NCBI GenBank assembly: GCA_011523655.1
Contig: WTGH01000025.1
Location: 1-47,357 of the forward strand
Direction: 5' to 3'
Source: Rhodospirillaceae bacterium
GTDB taxonomy: Bacteria > Pseudomonadota > Alphaproteobacteria > Bin65
DNA: 47,357 nucleotides
This document shows, one piece after another, positions 41,099-47,357 of this stretch; the first letter of the stretch is position 1, and every line of letters begins with the position of its first letter. Under the pieces are notes generated by a model. The model saw only the letters and a program-made list of their open reading frames with translations. It did not search any database and was not told where the DNA came from. Both the position numbers and the translations under genes were made by a program.

Positions 41099-41533
41099 AT
41101 GGAAGACCGTTGGGCGCACATCTGCTCGGCCGCCGTCGACCGTCCCGCAGCGGACGCGATGACGTTTCTGCTGGCGCCCGAGAATCTCGCCTCCTGGGCG
41201 GTCGGGCTGGGCGACGCCACGGTCCACCCGGACGGCACGATCGAAGGCGCCTTCCCGGAGACTGGCGCACCGATCTGGGCGCGCATCGACGCCGACCCGG
41301 CGCGCGGGACGATCCTGTTCCACCTCGGCCCCGACCGCGACGCGCTGGTCGCCCGCATCATGATCCGCGTGGTGCCGGGCGACGTTCTGGAAGGCGATCC
41401 GCAAAGCTGCGTCGTCTCCCTGATCGCCTGGCGCCAGGCCGGCATGGACGACGCCCGCTGGGCCGGGCTCAAATCCGGCCACGAAAGCGAAATCATCGAA
41501 CTCAAGCGGCTGATCGAGACTTCGGCGGGCTGA
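41099..41533 (+). CDS. SRPBCC/polyketide cyclase-like small protein
   Basis: A 144-residue protein with the layout of a START/SRPBCC ligand-binding domain: N-terminal VDRPAADAMTFLLAPENLASW, where the 'v..pad.vw..l.D..n...W' pattern is recognisable, a central run of strands, and a long C-terminal helix (SEIIELKRLIETSAG). Function unknown; such domains bind hydrophobic ligands. It starts 14 bp after dctM with a GGGAGG ribosome site, so it is the last gene of the TRAP locus 2 operon. Confidence 0.65.
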   Translation: MEDRWAHICSAAVDRPAADAMTFLLAPENLASWAVGLGDATVHPDGTIEGAFPETGAPIWARIDADPARGTILFHLGPDRDALVARIMIRVVPGDVLEGDPQSCVVSLIAWRQAGMDDARWAGLKSGHESEIIELKRLIETSAG

Positions 41534-41646
41534 AACGTCCGATGCTGTGCACATTTGCTTCCGCTCTTGCCTTTTGCCCGGCAATCGGAATGCTGGCGCC
41601 GGTGGGAGCGTAACCGCCTTGGATGGCCCGCGGTCGCGGGGCGCCC

Positions 41647-41797
41647 CCTTCGACTTCGCTCAAGGCGTCCCTCGATACGGCGCTGGCGCGCCTACTCGGG
41701 ATGAGGGTGTGTAGTGAATTCACCCCCCTGCACCCTCATCCTGAGTAGCCCCGAACTTGTTCGGGGCGTATCGAAGGGCCGGGGCGTATCGAAGGGG
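41647..41797. repeat. Interspersed palindromic repeat, two inverted copies
   Basis: Left copy (about 41669-41709) reads CCCTCGATACG - hairpin - CTACTCGGGATGAGGGTG. The right copy (41731-41778) is its inverse, with CACCCTCATCCTGAGTAG, the perfect hairpin CCCCGAACTTGTTCGGGG (41749-41766) and CGTATCGAAGGG. GGGGCGTATCGAAGGG is then directly repeated (41763-41778 and 41781-41796). This pattern is a widespread intergenic repeat type in Alphaproteobacteria. It fills most of the 350-bp gap upstream of the SDR gene; no gene is visible there. Confidence 0.8.
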
Positions 41798-41883
41798 CGT
41801 GCCTCAGCCCCGTCGGCGGTCCCGACAAGAATTGGACTCGCTCTAACGCAGGCATTCGAGATTCCATTTCGGGGAGGCGGCCC

Positions 41884-42672
41884 ATGGCGCTGGAAACCAA
41901 CCTAGCCGGACGGACGGCGGTCGTCACCGGCGCGTCCGAGGGCATCGGCCGGGCGATCGCCGAACGGCTGGCGGCCGAAGGCGTCGATCTGCACATATCC
42001 GCGCGCACCGCGGCGCGGCTCGACGGCCTCAAGGCGGAGATCGAGGCGGCGCATTCCGTGTCGGTCACCTGCCATCCGCGCGACCTCTCGACCAGCGAGG
42101 GCCAGGCCGCGCTCGCCGACGCCTGCCCCGACGCCGACATCCTTATCAACTCCGCCGGCGCGATCCCGAAGGGCCGGATCGACGAGATCCTCGAGCCGCA
42201 ATGGCGCGCGGTCTGGGATCTCAAGGTCTTCAGCACGATCAACCTGTGCCGGCACTATTACGCCGCGATGAAGGCGCGCGGCGGCGGCGTCATCGTCAAC
42301 ATCATCGGCAACGGCGGCGAGAAACCGGTCGCCGACTATATCTGCGGCAGCACGGCCAACGCCGCCCTGATGGCGTTCACCCGCGCGCTCGGCGGCGGCG
42401 GGCCGAAGGACGGCGTGCGCGTCGTCGGCCTCAATCCCGGCCCGGTGGCGACGGAAAAGCTCGTCGGCATGATGCGCAAGGCGGCCCACGACGCCTGGGG
42501 CGACGAAGAGCGCTATTCAGAATATTTCGCACCCTTTGCGTACGGCCGCGCCGCAACGGTGGAGGAAATCGCCGACATGGCGGTGTTCCTGGCGAGCGAC
42601 CTGTCGAGCTACACCACCGGCACGATCGTGACCGTAGACGGCGGCATGGTGAACAAGGGGCCGTTGTTCTGA
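41884..42672 (+). CDS. Short-chain dehydrogenase/reductase with altered catalytic motif
   Basis: A 262-residue Rossmann-fold SDR. The cofactor loop TGASEGIG (residues 15-22), the INSAGA segment in place of NNAG, and a C-terminal TGTIVTVDGGM are standard. The catalytic YxxxK is YICGS: Tyr152 is present but the lysine position is Ser156, and the expected catalytic serine after VN is Ile/Gly (VNIIGNGGEKP). The NAALMAFTRALGG helix and NPGPV segments are normal. This subgroup presumably uses another proton relay or is not a classical dehydrogenase. It is preceded by the palindromic repeats and followed by a ring-hydroxylating oxygenase. Confidence 0.88.
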   Translation: MALETNLAGRTAVVTGASEGIGRAIAERLAAEGVDLHISARTAARLDGLKAEIEAAHSVSVTCHPRDLSTSEGQAALADACPDADILINSAGAIPKGRIDEILEPQWRAVWDLKVFSTINLCRHYYAAMKARGGGVIVNIIGNGGEKPVADYICGSTANAALMAFTRALGGGGPKDGVRVVGLNPGPVATEKLVGMMRKAAHDAWGDEERYSEYFAPFAYGRAATVEEIADMAVFLASDLSSYTTGTIVTVDGGMVNKGPLF

Positions 42673-42746
42673 GCCGGCGGCTGGCGCGCCTTTTCCGCCC
42701 CGGCGCGCCGGTGTAACCTTTGCCCGGCTGAACGAACGAGGGCGCC

Positions 42747-44105
42747 ATGTGGACGACCGAACGGATCGCGGAACTGGTGCAGCCCGGCCGGGTGCACCGG
42801 GACGCCTACACCGATCCGGGCATCTTCGACCTGGAGATGGAACGGATTTTCGGCCGGGCCTGGCTGCTGCTCGGCCATGACAGCCAGATCCCGCGCGCCG
42901 GCGATTTCGTGACGACGCAGATGGGCCGGCAGCCGGTCCTCATCGTGCGCCGGCGCGATGGCGGCGTGAGCGTGCTGTTCAACCGCTGCGCCCATCGCGG
43001 ATCGACCGTGTGCAGCGCCGCCAGGGGCACGGTCACGCAGTTCGTCTGCCCGTATCACGGCTGGACCTACGGGCTGGACGGCGCCTTGCTCGCCATACCG
43101 TCGCCGGAGGGCTACGCCGAGGAGCGCAGCCCGCAGCGCCGCCTGGGCCTCGCCGAAGTGCCGCGCACGGAGGTCTATCGCGGCTTCGTCTTCGCCAGCC
43201 TGGCCGCGGACGGCCCGTCGCTGCGCGATTTCCTCGGCCCGCTGATCTCCTCCTTCGACGATCTGGTCGACCGGTCGCCGGAGGGAGAGGTCGAGGTCGC
43301 CGGCGGCGTCTCGCGCCACGCCTATGACGGCAACTGGAAATTCGTGCTGGAGAACCATCTGGACACGATCCATCCGCGCTACGTTCACGCCTCCTCGATC
43401 GCCGCCGCCAACGAGCAGGACGACAGCCGGCCGACCGACGGGGCCGGCGAAGTCGCGGTGCGCCAGATGCGCCAGAACGGCGCGCCCAACGAATTGTGGG
43501 AAGGCATCGGCCTGTGGGTCGCCGGCGGCGGCCACGGCTACATGGCCGACTATCACGACGACGAGAAGCTGGTCGCGGCGTCGGACGACCCGGTCCATGT
43601 GGAATATCAGAAGCGGATGGAAGCGGCCTACGGGCCGGAACGGGCGCGGGAGATCCTGTCGGTGACGCGCTGGAACTCCATCGTCTTCCCCAACGTCTCC
43701 TTCATGAGCCAGTTCGGCCAGCTGCGCATCGTCCGGCCGCTCGCCGCCGGCCGCACGGTGCTCGATACCTACGTCTTCCGCCTCAAGGGCGCGCCGGAAG
43801 CGATGTTCCGCCGGGCCGTCGCCTTCGCCAACGTGGTCAACGGCACCGGCTCACCGGTGCTGACCGACGATCTGGAGGTCTACGAGCGGCTCCAGGCCGG
43901 CCTCGGCGCCGACGGCAACGAATGGGTCGATACCGGCCGCGGTTTCGGCCGCGACGTGCGCGACGGCGACAACGGCCTCGACCGCGGCGGCACCGGCACC
44001 AGCGAGATCGCCGTGCGCAACCAGTTCCGCGCCTGGGCGGCGTATATGACCGATGCCGGCGCCGACAGCGCCGGCGCGGGCGGCATGGCCGTGGCGGCGG
44101 AATGA
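42747..44105 (+). CDS. Rieske aromatic ring-hydroxylating dioxygenase, alpha subunit
   Basis: A 452-residue oxygenase component. The Rieske [2Fe-2S] motif is complete: Cys81 and His83 in CAHRG, and Cys101 and His104 in CPYHGW. The mononuclear iron site has the bridging Asp206 and ligands His209 and His214 in NWKFVLENHLDTIHPRYVH, with Asp374 or Asp375 as the third ligand. It should hydroxylate an aromatic acid or ring using electrons from a reductase (and ferredoxin) that is not encoded here. It overlaps the beta subunit gene by 4 nt. Confidence 0.92.
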   Translation: MWTTERIAELVQPGRVHRDAYTDPGIFDLEMERIFGRAWLLLGHDSQIPRAGDFVTTQMGRQPVLIVRRRDGGVSVLFNRCAHRGSTVCSAARGTVTQFVCPYHGWTYGLDGALLAIPSPEGYAEERSPQRRLGLAEVPRTEVYRGFVFASLAADGPSLRDFLGPLISSFDDLVDRSPEGEVEVAGGVSRHAYDGNWKFVLENHLDTIHPRYVHASSIAAANEQDDSRPTDGAGEVAVRQMRQNGAPNELWEGIGLWVAGGGHGYMADYHDDEKLVAASDDPVHVEYQKRMEAAYGPERAREILSVTRWNSIVFPNVSFMSQFGQLRIVRPLAAGRTVLDTYVFRLKGAPEAMFRRAVAFANVVNGTGSPVLTDDLEVYERLQAGLGADGNEWVDTGRGFGRDVRDGDNGLDRGGTGTSEIAVRNQFRAWAAYMTDAGADSAGAGGMAVAAE

Positions 44106-44614
44106 GCGGCGGCGCCGTACCGGCCGCGGCCCTCGACCCCGCTTCCGACAGGGCGGCGGTCGAAGCCTTCCTGGTCCATGAGGCCGACCTGATCGACCGG
44201 CGCGACTTCGAGGCGTGGCTCGCCCTCTATACCGACGACTGCCGCTACTGGGTGCCGCTGGAGGAAGGCCAGGCCGATCCGCAGCACACGGTCTCGCTGA
44301 TCTACGACGACCGCAAGCTGCTCGAAACCCGGGTGCGCCGGCTCGGCCATCCGCGCATCCACGCCCAGGCGCCGCCGTCGCGCACCGTCCACATGATCGC
44401 CAATGTCACCGTTGAGCCGGAGGCGGAAGACAGCCGGATCGTCGTGCGCTCGAACCAGATCGTCGCCGAATACCGGCAGGGCCGCACCCGCCTGTTCGCC
44501 GGGCGCTGCACCCACCGGCTCGTTCCGGACAACGGTAGCTACCGCATCGCCTTCAAGCGCATCGACCTGATCGATTCCGAAGGCGAAAACCGCGGCATCC
44601 CGATCATTCTGTAG
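44102..44614 (+). CDS. Aromatic ring-hydroxylating dioxygenase, beta subunit
   Basis: A 170-residue beta subunit of the NTF2-like (SnoaL) fold. FLVHEADLIDRRDFEAWLAL with YTDDCRYWVP and DPQHTVSLIYDDRKLLETRV are the standard N-terminal segments. The C-terminal AGRCTHRLV and FKRIDLID segments fit the family. It forms the structural core of the alpha3beta3 oxygenase. ATG 44102 overlaps the alpha stop, so the subunits are co-translated. The pair with a following alpha/beta-hydrolase-fold gene suggests a catabolic ring-cleavage cluster, incomplete in this window. Confidence 0.92.
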   Translation: MSGGAVPAAALDPASDRAAVEAFLVHEADLIDRRDFEAWLALYTDDCRYWVPLEEGQADPQHTVSLIYDDRKLLETRVRRLGHPRIHAQAPPSRTVHMIANVTVEPEAEDSRIVVRSNQIVAEYRQGRTRLFAGRCTHRLVPDNGSYRIAFKRIDLIDSEGENRGIPIIL

Positions 44615-44634
44615 GGCTGTAGGGCTTCCGGCCG

Positions 44635-45438
44635 ATGAAAGTGCGCGTCAACGGCTGCGATTTCAATTGCCGGGTCGAGGGCGATGGCCCCGGCATCGTG
44701 TTCATTCACGGCGAAATCCACGGCCTCGACTACTGGGCGCCGCAGATCGAGGCCTTCTCCGACCGCTACACCTGCCTGGCCTACGACCGGCGCGGCCATG
44801 CCGGCACCGGCATGACGGATTACGGCTTCTCGGTCGAGAACCAGACCGTCGACCTGCTCGGCCTGGTCGAGCATTTCGGGCTGGAAAAGCCGCTCCTGGT
44901 CGCGCTCGCCTTCGGCACCACCATCGCCGCCAACTTCGCTGTCAACCATCCCGAGCGCGTGTCCGGCCTCGCCCTGATCGCCTGGGGCGAGCTGTACGAG
45001 GCCCGGTCCTATCTGGAACGCTGGCAGGTCGCCGGCCGGGCCGCCGCCGACGCCCTCGAAGCCGGCGGCCGGGACGGGCTGGTCGCCTTCCTGCGCGAAC
45101 ACGGCGGCACCCGGTATTTCAAGGTGATTCCGCCGGAGGGACATCCGTTCCGCGAGCCGGTCATCCAACTCCTCGCCAACCATCCGGTCGCGGAATACCG
45201 CACCGGCATGCTCGAAATGGCGGCCTCGGTTCCGGACGTCATCCCCCGGCTCGAAACGCTCGATTTCCCGGTCATGGGGATCAACGGCACCGCCGACCCC
45301 TTCATCGAGGATCCGGCGCGCCTTGCCGGGGTGCGCAATTTCCGCCAGGTCGAACCCGTCGAAGGCGCCGGCCGCTTCCTGCACTGGGAATGTCCGGACA
45401 TCTTCAACGCCCGGCTGACCGATTTCTTCGGCCTCTGA
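44635..45438 (+). CDS. Alpha/beta-hydrolase-fold protein lacking catalytic Ser and His
   Basis: A 267-residue alpha/beta-hydrolase fold protein (IVFIHGEIHGLDYW oxyanion region, YDRRGHAGTG loop, AANFAVNHPERVSGLALIA). The nucleophile elbow GxSxG reads ALAFG (residues 90-94), so Ala92 replaces the serine. The catalytic histidine position in the terminal GAGHF-like motif is Arg247 (EGAGRFLHWE), although His250 is close by. The acid Asp in NGTADPF is kept. It is probably not a serine hydrolase, but might bind a ring-cleavage product. It lies 20 bp after the oxygenase beta gene. Confidence 0.88.
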   Translation: MKVRVNGCDFNCRVEGDGPGIVFIHGEIHGLDYWAPQIEAFSDRYTCLAYDRRGHAGTGMTDYGFSVENQTVDLLGLVEHFGLEKPLLVALAFGTTIAANFAVNHPERVSGLALIAWGELYEARSYLERWQVAGRAAADALEAGGRDGLVAFLREHGGTRYFKVIPPEGHPFREPVIQLLANHPVAEYRTGMLEMAASVPDVIPRLETLDFPVMGINGTADPFIEDPARLAGVRNFRQVEPVEGAGRFLHWECPDIFNARLTDFFGL

Positions 45439-45537
45439 ACGCACGCCGTTCCGGCGCCGATAGCGTAGCGGGCAGCGCCGCGATAGGATGCGCGACGCCC
45501 GGTCTGCTGCGCTCGCCGCCCCAGCGAAAGGTCCGCC

Positions 45538-47184
45538 ATGCCCCCGTCCGATAGGTCGAGTCCCGACAAGCCGCGTCCGGACAGGCCCAATTTCATCCTG
45601 ATCATGACGGACCAGCAGCGCGCCGACCATCTGGGCTGCTACGGCAACAACATCGTCCGGACGCCGCATATCGATTCGATCGCGGCGCGCGGGCTGGCGT
45701 TCGACCGCTTCTACGTCGCCAGCCCGATCTGCATGCCCAACCGGGCGACCATCATGACCGGCCGGATGCCGAGCGCCAACGGCGTGCCGACCAACGGCCT
45801 GCCCCTGCCGCTCGAATCGGTTACCTTCGTCGACCTGTTGCGCGCCGACGGCTACCGCACGGCACTCGCGGGCAAATGCCATCTCCAGAACATGATGCCG
45901 ATCCCCGTCGACGCCTCGAACTATCCGCCGCCTGCGCCCGGCCGGCCGCCGCCGGCGGCGCTCGCTGAATCCCTGCGCCGCCCGGTCTCCGGCCCCGGTT
46001 ACGACGCCGAGATGAACGACCTGTGGATCGCCGACCCGGACCGCACCATGCCGTCGCCCTATTACGGCTTCGACGACGTCCGGCTGGCGATCCGCCACGG
46101 CGACAACGTCCAGGGGCACTACACAAGATGGCTGCTGCAGCGGACCAACGATCCGGATGCGCTGCGCGGCCCGGAAAACGCGCTCGACCGCGGTACGATC
46201 GCCGCGCCCCAGGCCTGGCGCACCCGGATGCCGGAGGAACTCTATTCGACCAGCTATATCCGCGAGGCCGGGATCGAATTGCTGGAGGAATTCGCGCGGA
46301 CGCCGGACCGGCCATTCTTCCTGCAATACTCCTTTACCGACCCGCACCATCCCTTCACCCCGCCGGGCCGCTACTGGGGCCTGTACGACCCGGACGAAAT
46401 CCCCGTGCCGGCCTCCCTCGGCGCCGAGCATGTCGACCCGTCGGCCCTGTGGCGCCGGTTCCACCGCGACCTTGAGGACGGCGTCGCCCGGCGCGAGCAC
46501 GTCCATCCCTACGCCCTTTCGGCCCGCGAGGCGCAGGAATCGATCGCGCTGACCTACGGTATGATCGCGATGATCGACGACGCGGTCGGCGCCCTGCTGG
46601 CCCGGCTCGACGCGCTCGGGCTGGCCGACAACACGGTGCTGATGTTCACCACGGACCACGGCGACCTGATGGGCGACCACGGGCTGATGCTGAAACACGG
46701 CTTCCACTACGAAGGCCTGATCCGCGTGCCCTTCATCTGGAGCGAGCCGGACGGCGGCCCAAGTGGCGACAAGGCGGGGCGCAGCGACCTGCTCTCCGGC
46801 TCGATCGACATCGGCGCGACGGTGCTCGGCCGGATCGGCCTGGCGCCGCCCAACGGCAACCGCGGCTTCGACCTCATGGCGGCGGCGCGCGCCGGAACGC
46901 CCGTGCGCGACGCTATCGTGGTCGAGGAAGAGGATCTGCCGGTCAATTCCAACGTCGAGCGCTATATGCGCCTGCGCACGCTGGTCACCGGCCGCTGGCG
47001 CCTGACCTTCTGGGACGGCGAGCCCCTCGGCGAACTGTTCGACCGCGCGGAAGACCCGCTGGAGTTGCGCAACCTGTGGAACGACCCGACGGCGCAGGGC
47101 GTCAAGGCCGACCTCCTCGAACGCATGCTGCGCGAAACCCTCCGCCACCAGGACATGGGCCCGAAGGCCGAATTCTGCGCGTGA
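45538..47184 (+). CDS. Sulfatase family hydrolase
   Basis: A 548-residue sulfatase/alkaline-phosphatase superfamily enzyme. NFILIMTDQQRADHLGCYGN contains the first metal aspartates. The formylglycine motif is CMPNRATIMTGR (Cys65-Arg69), where the usual CxP(S/A)R has Asn. DPHHPFTPPGRY and TTDHGDLMGDHG supply the remaining metal ligands, and the C-terminal LFDRAEDPLELRNLW segment is typical. It should hydrolyse a sulfate or phosphonate ester. No signal peptide is visible, so it is probably cytoplasmic. A formylglycine-generating enzyme or anaerobic sulfatase maturase would be needed and is not encoded here. Confidence 0.9.
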   Translation: MPPSDRSSPDKPRPDRPNFILIMTDQQRADHLGCYGNNIVRTPHIDSIAARGLAFDRFYVASPICMPNRATIMTGRMPSANGVPTNGLPLPLESVTFVDLLRADGYRTALAGKCHLQNMMPIPVDASNYPPPAPGRPPPAALAESLRRPVSGPGYDAEMNDLWIADPDRTMPSPYYGFDDVRLAIRHGDNVQGHYTRWLLQRTNDPDALRGPENALDRGTIAAPQAWRTRMPEELYSTSYIREAGIELLEEFARTPDRPFFLQYSFTDPHHPFTPPGRYWGLYDPDEIPVPASLGAEHVDPSALWRRFHRDLEDGVARREHVHPYALSAREAQESIALTYGMIAMIDDAVGALLARLDALGLADNTVLMFTTDHGDLMGDHGLMLKHGFHYEGLIRVPFIWSEPDGGPSGDKAGRSDLLSGSIDIGATVLGRIGLAPPNGNRGFDLMAAARAGTPVRDAIVVEEEDLPVNSNVERYMRLRTLVTGRWRLTFWDGEPLGELFDRAEDPLELRNLWNDPTAQGVKADLLERMLRETLRHQDMGPKAEFCA

Positions 47185-47255
47185 GGGGTTGGGGCAGGAA
47201 TATTCTTCTCCCTTTCCGGATTTTCTCTGCGGAATAGCGAAACCGCGACTCGAAT

Positions 47256-47357
47256 CCCCCTCCCCTTGGGGGAGGGGCTAGGGGAGGGGTTGTCTGCCGC
47301 CGCACGGACGCCCGGTTCCGGCGTTGCAACGGGCGCCCGCTGACCCCTCCCCCTGAC
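47256..47357. repeat. Palindromic C/G-rich intergenic repeat, cut by the window edge
   Basis: CCCCTCCCC (47257-47265) and GGGGAGGGG (47269-47277) form a 9-bp hairpin with a TTG loop. A further AGGGGAGGGGT (47280-47290) is approximately inverted as ACCCCTCCCCCT near 47343-47354. This resembles the short interspersed repeats common in Alphaproteobacteria; the element probably continues past the window. It is unrelated in sequence to the repeat at 41647-41797. Confidence 0.65.

Noticed and set aside
44539..47148. An 869-codon minus-strand frame opposite the hydrolase and sulfatase genes
   Set aside because: No family motifs, and both plus-strand genes have intact signature motifs in the same stretch.
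1..47357. tRNA genes, rRNA, CRISPR arrays, transposases, integrases
   Set aside because: Looked for by eye on both strands; nothing with the required repeats, cloverleaf arms or protein motifs was found.

Overview
The window is about 47 kb of high-GC DNA, densely coded on both strands, with short intergenic gaps and many ATGA/GTGA start-stop overlaps. Gene content (TRAP transporters, MmgE/PrpD, family III CoA-transferase, hydantoinase/oxoprolinase pairs, a Rieske oxygenase, a sulfatase, acyl-CoA enzymes) is typical of catabolic regions in free-living or sponge-associated marine Alphaproteobacteria of the Rhodospirillales type. That placement is inference from gene families and composition; there is no rRNA or other marker. 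I saw no tRNA, CRISPR array, transposase or prophage gene.

Layout. (1) 120-4502: housekeeping and small genes: DUF427 protein, ECHDC3-like crotonase, orphan MntA-type nucleotidyltransferase, CoA-binding protein, O-acetylhomoserine sulfhydrylase and a flavin-reductase-like protein. (2) 4572-9530: a molybdenum hydroxylase large subunit without partner subunits, an iron-type alcohol dehydrogenase lacking two metal ligands, and MmgE/PrpD, all overlapping; a hairpin follows. (3) 9745-20953: nine co-directional genes: TRAP dctP-(terminator)-dctQ-dctM, hyuA-hyuB, acyl-CoA dehydrogenase, B12-binding mutase small subunit, mutase large subunit and CaiB/BaiF CoA-transferase. This reads as one pathway from uptake through CoA activation to a carbon-skeleton rearrangement. 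(4) 21057-26474 (minus): a small secreted protein, an AT-rich gap, then hyuA-hyuB-DUF1989, divergent from a GntR/FCD regulator at 26833. (5) 27590-32497: quinone-oxidoreductase-like protein, then a small protein translationally coupled to an amidase, a crotonase and a second amidase. (6) 32464-41533: minus-strand hyuA-hyuB-VOC epimerase-like-PaaK-like ligase, divergent from a second TRAP set plus an SRPBCC-like gene. (7) 41884-47184: SDR, Rieske oxygenase alpha and beta, an alpha/beta-hydrolase-fold protein without its catalytic Ser/His, and a sulfatase. Palindromic intergenic repeats lie at 41647-41797 and at the right edge.

The strongest candidate for something undescribed is region 3. Its B12-dependent mutase keeps the Tyr/Arg/His landmarks of methylmalonyl-CoA mutase but has lost the otherwise conserved HCQT-type and HTN-type active-site segments. 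It is coupled to an acyl-CoA dehydrogenase with no recognisable catalytic glutamate and to an ATP-dependent hydantoinase/carboxylase-type pair. A second theme is the number of enzymes here with substituted catalytic residues: both crotonases, the Fe-ADH, the acyl-CoA dehydrogenase, the SDR and the alpha/beta-hydrolase. Three separate hyuAB pairs within 26 kb, each in a different operon, are also notable.
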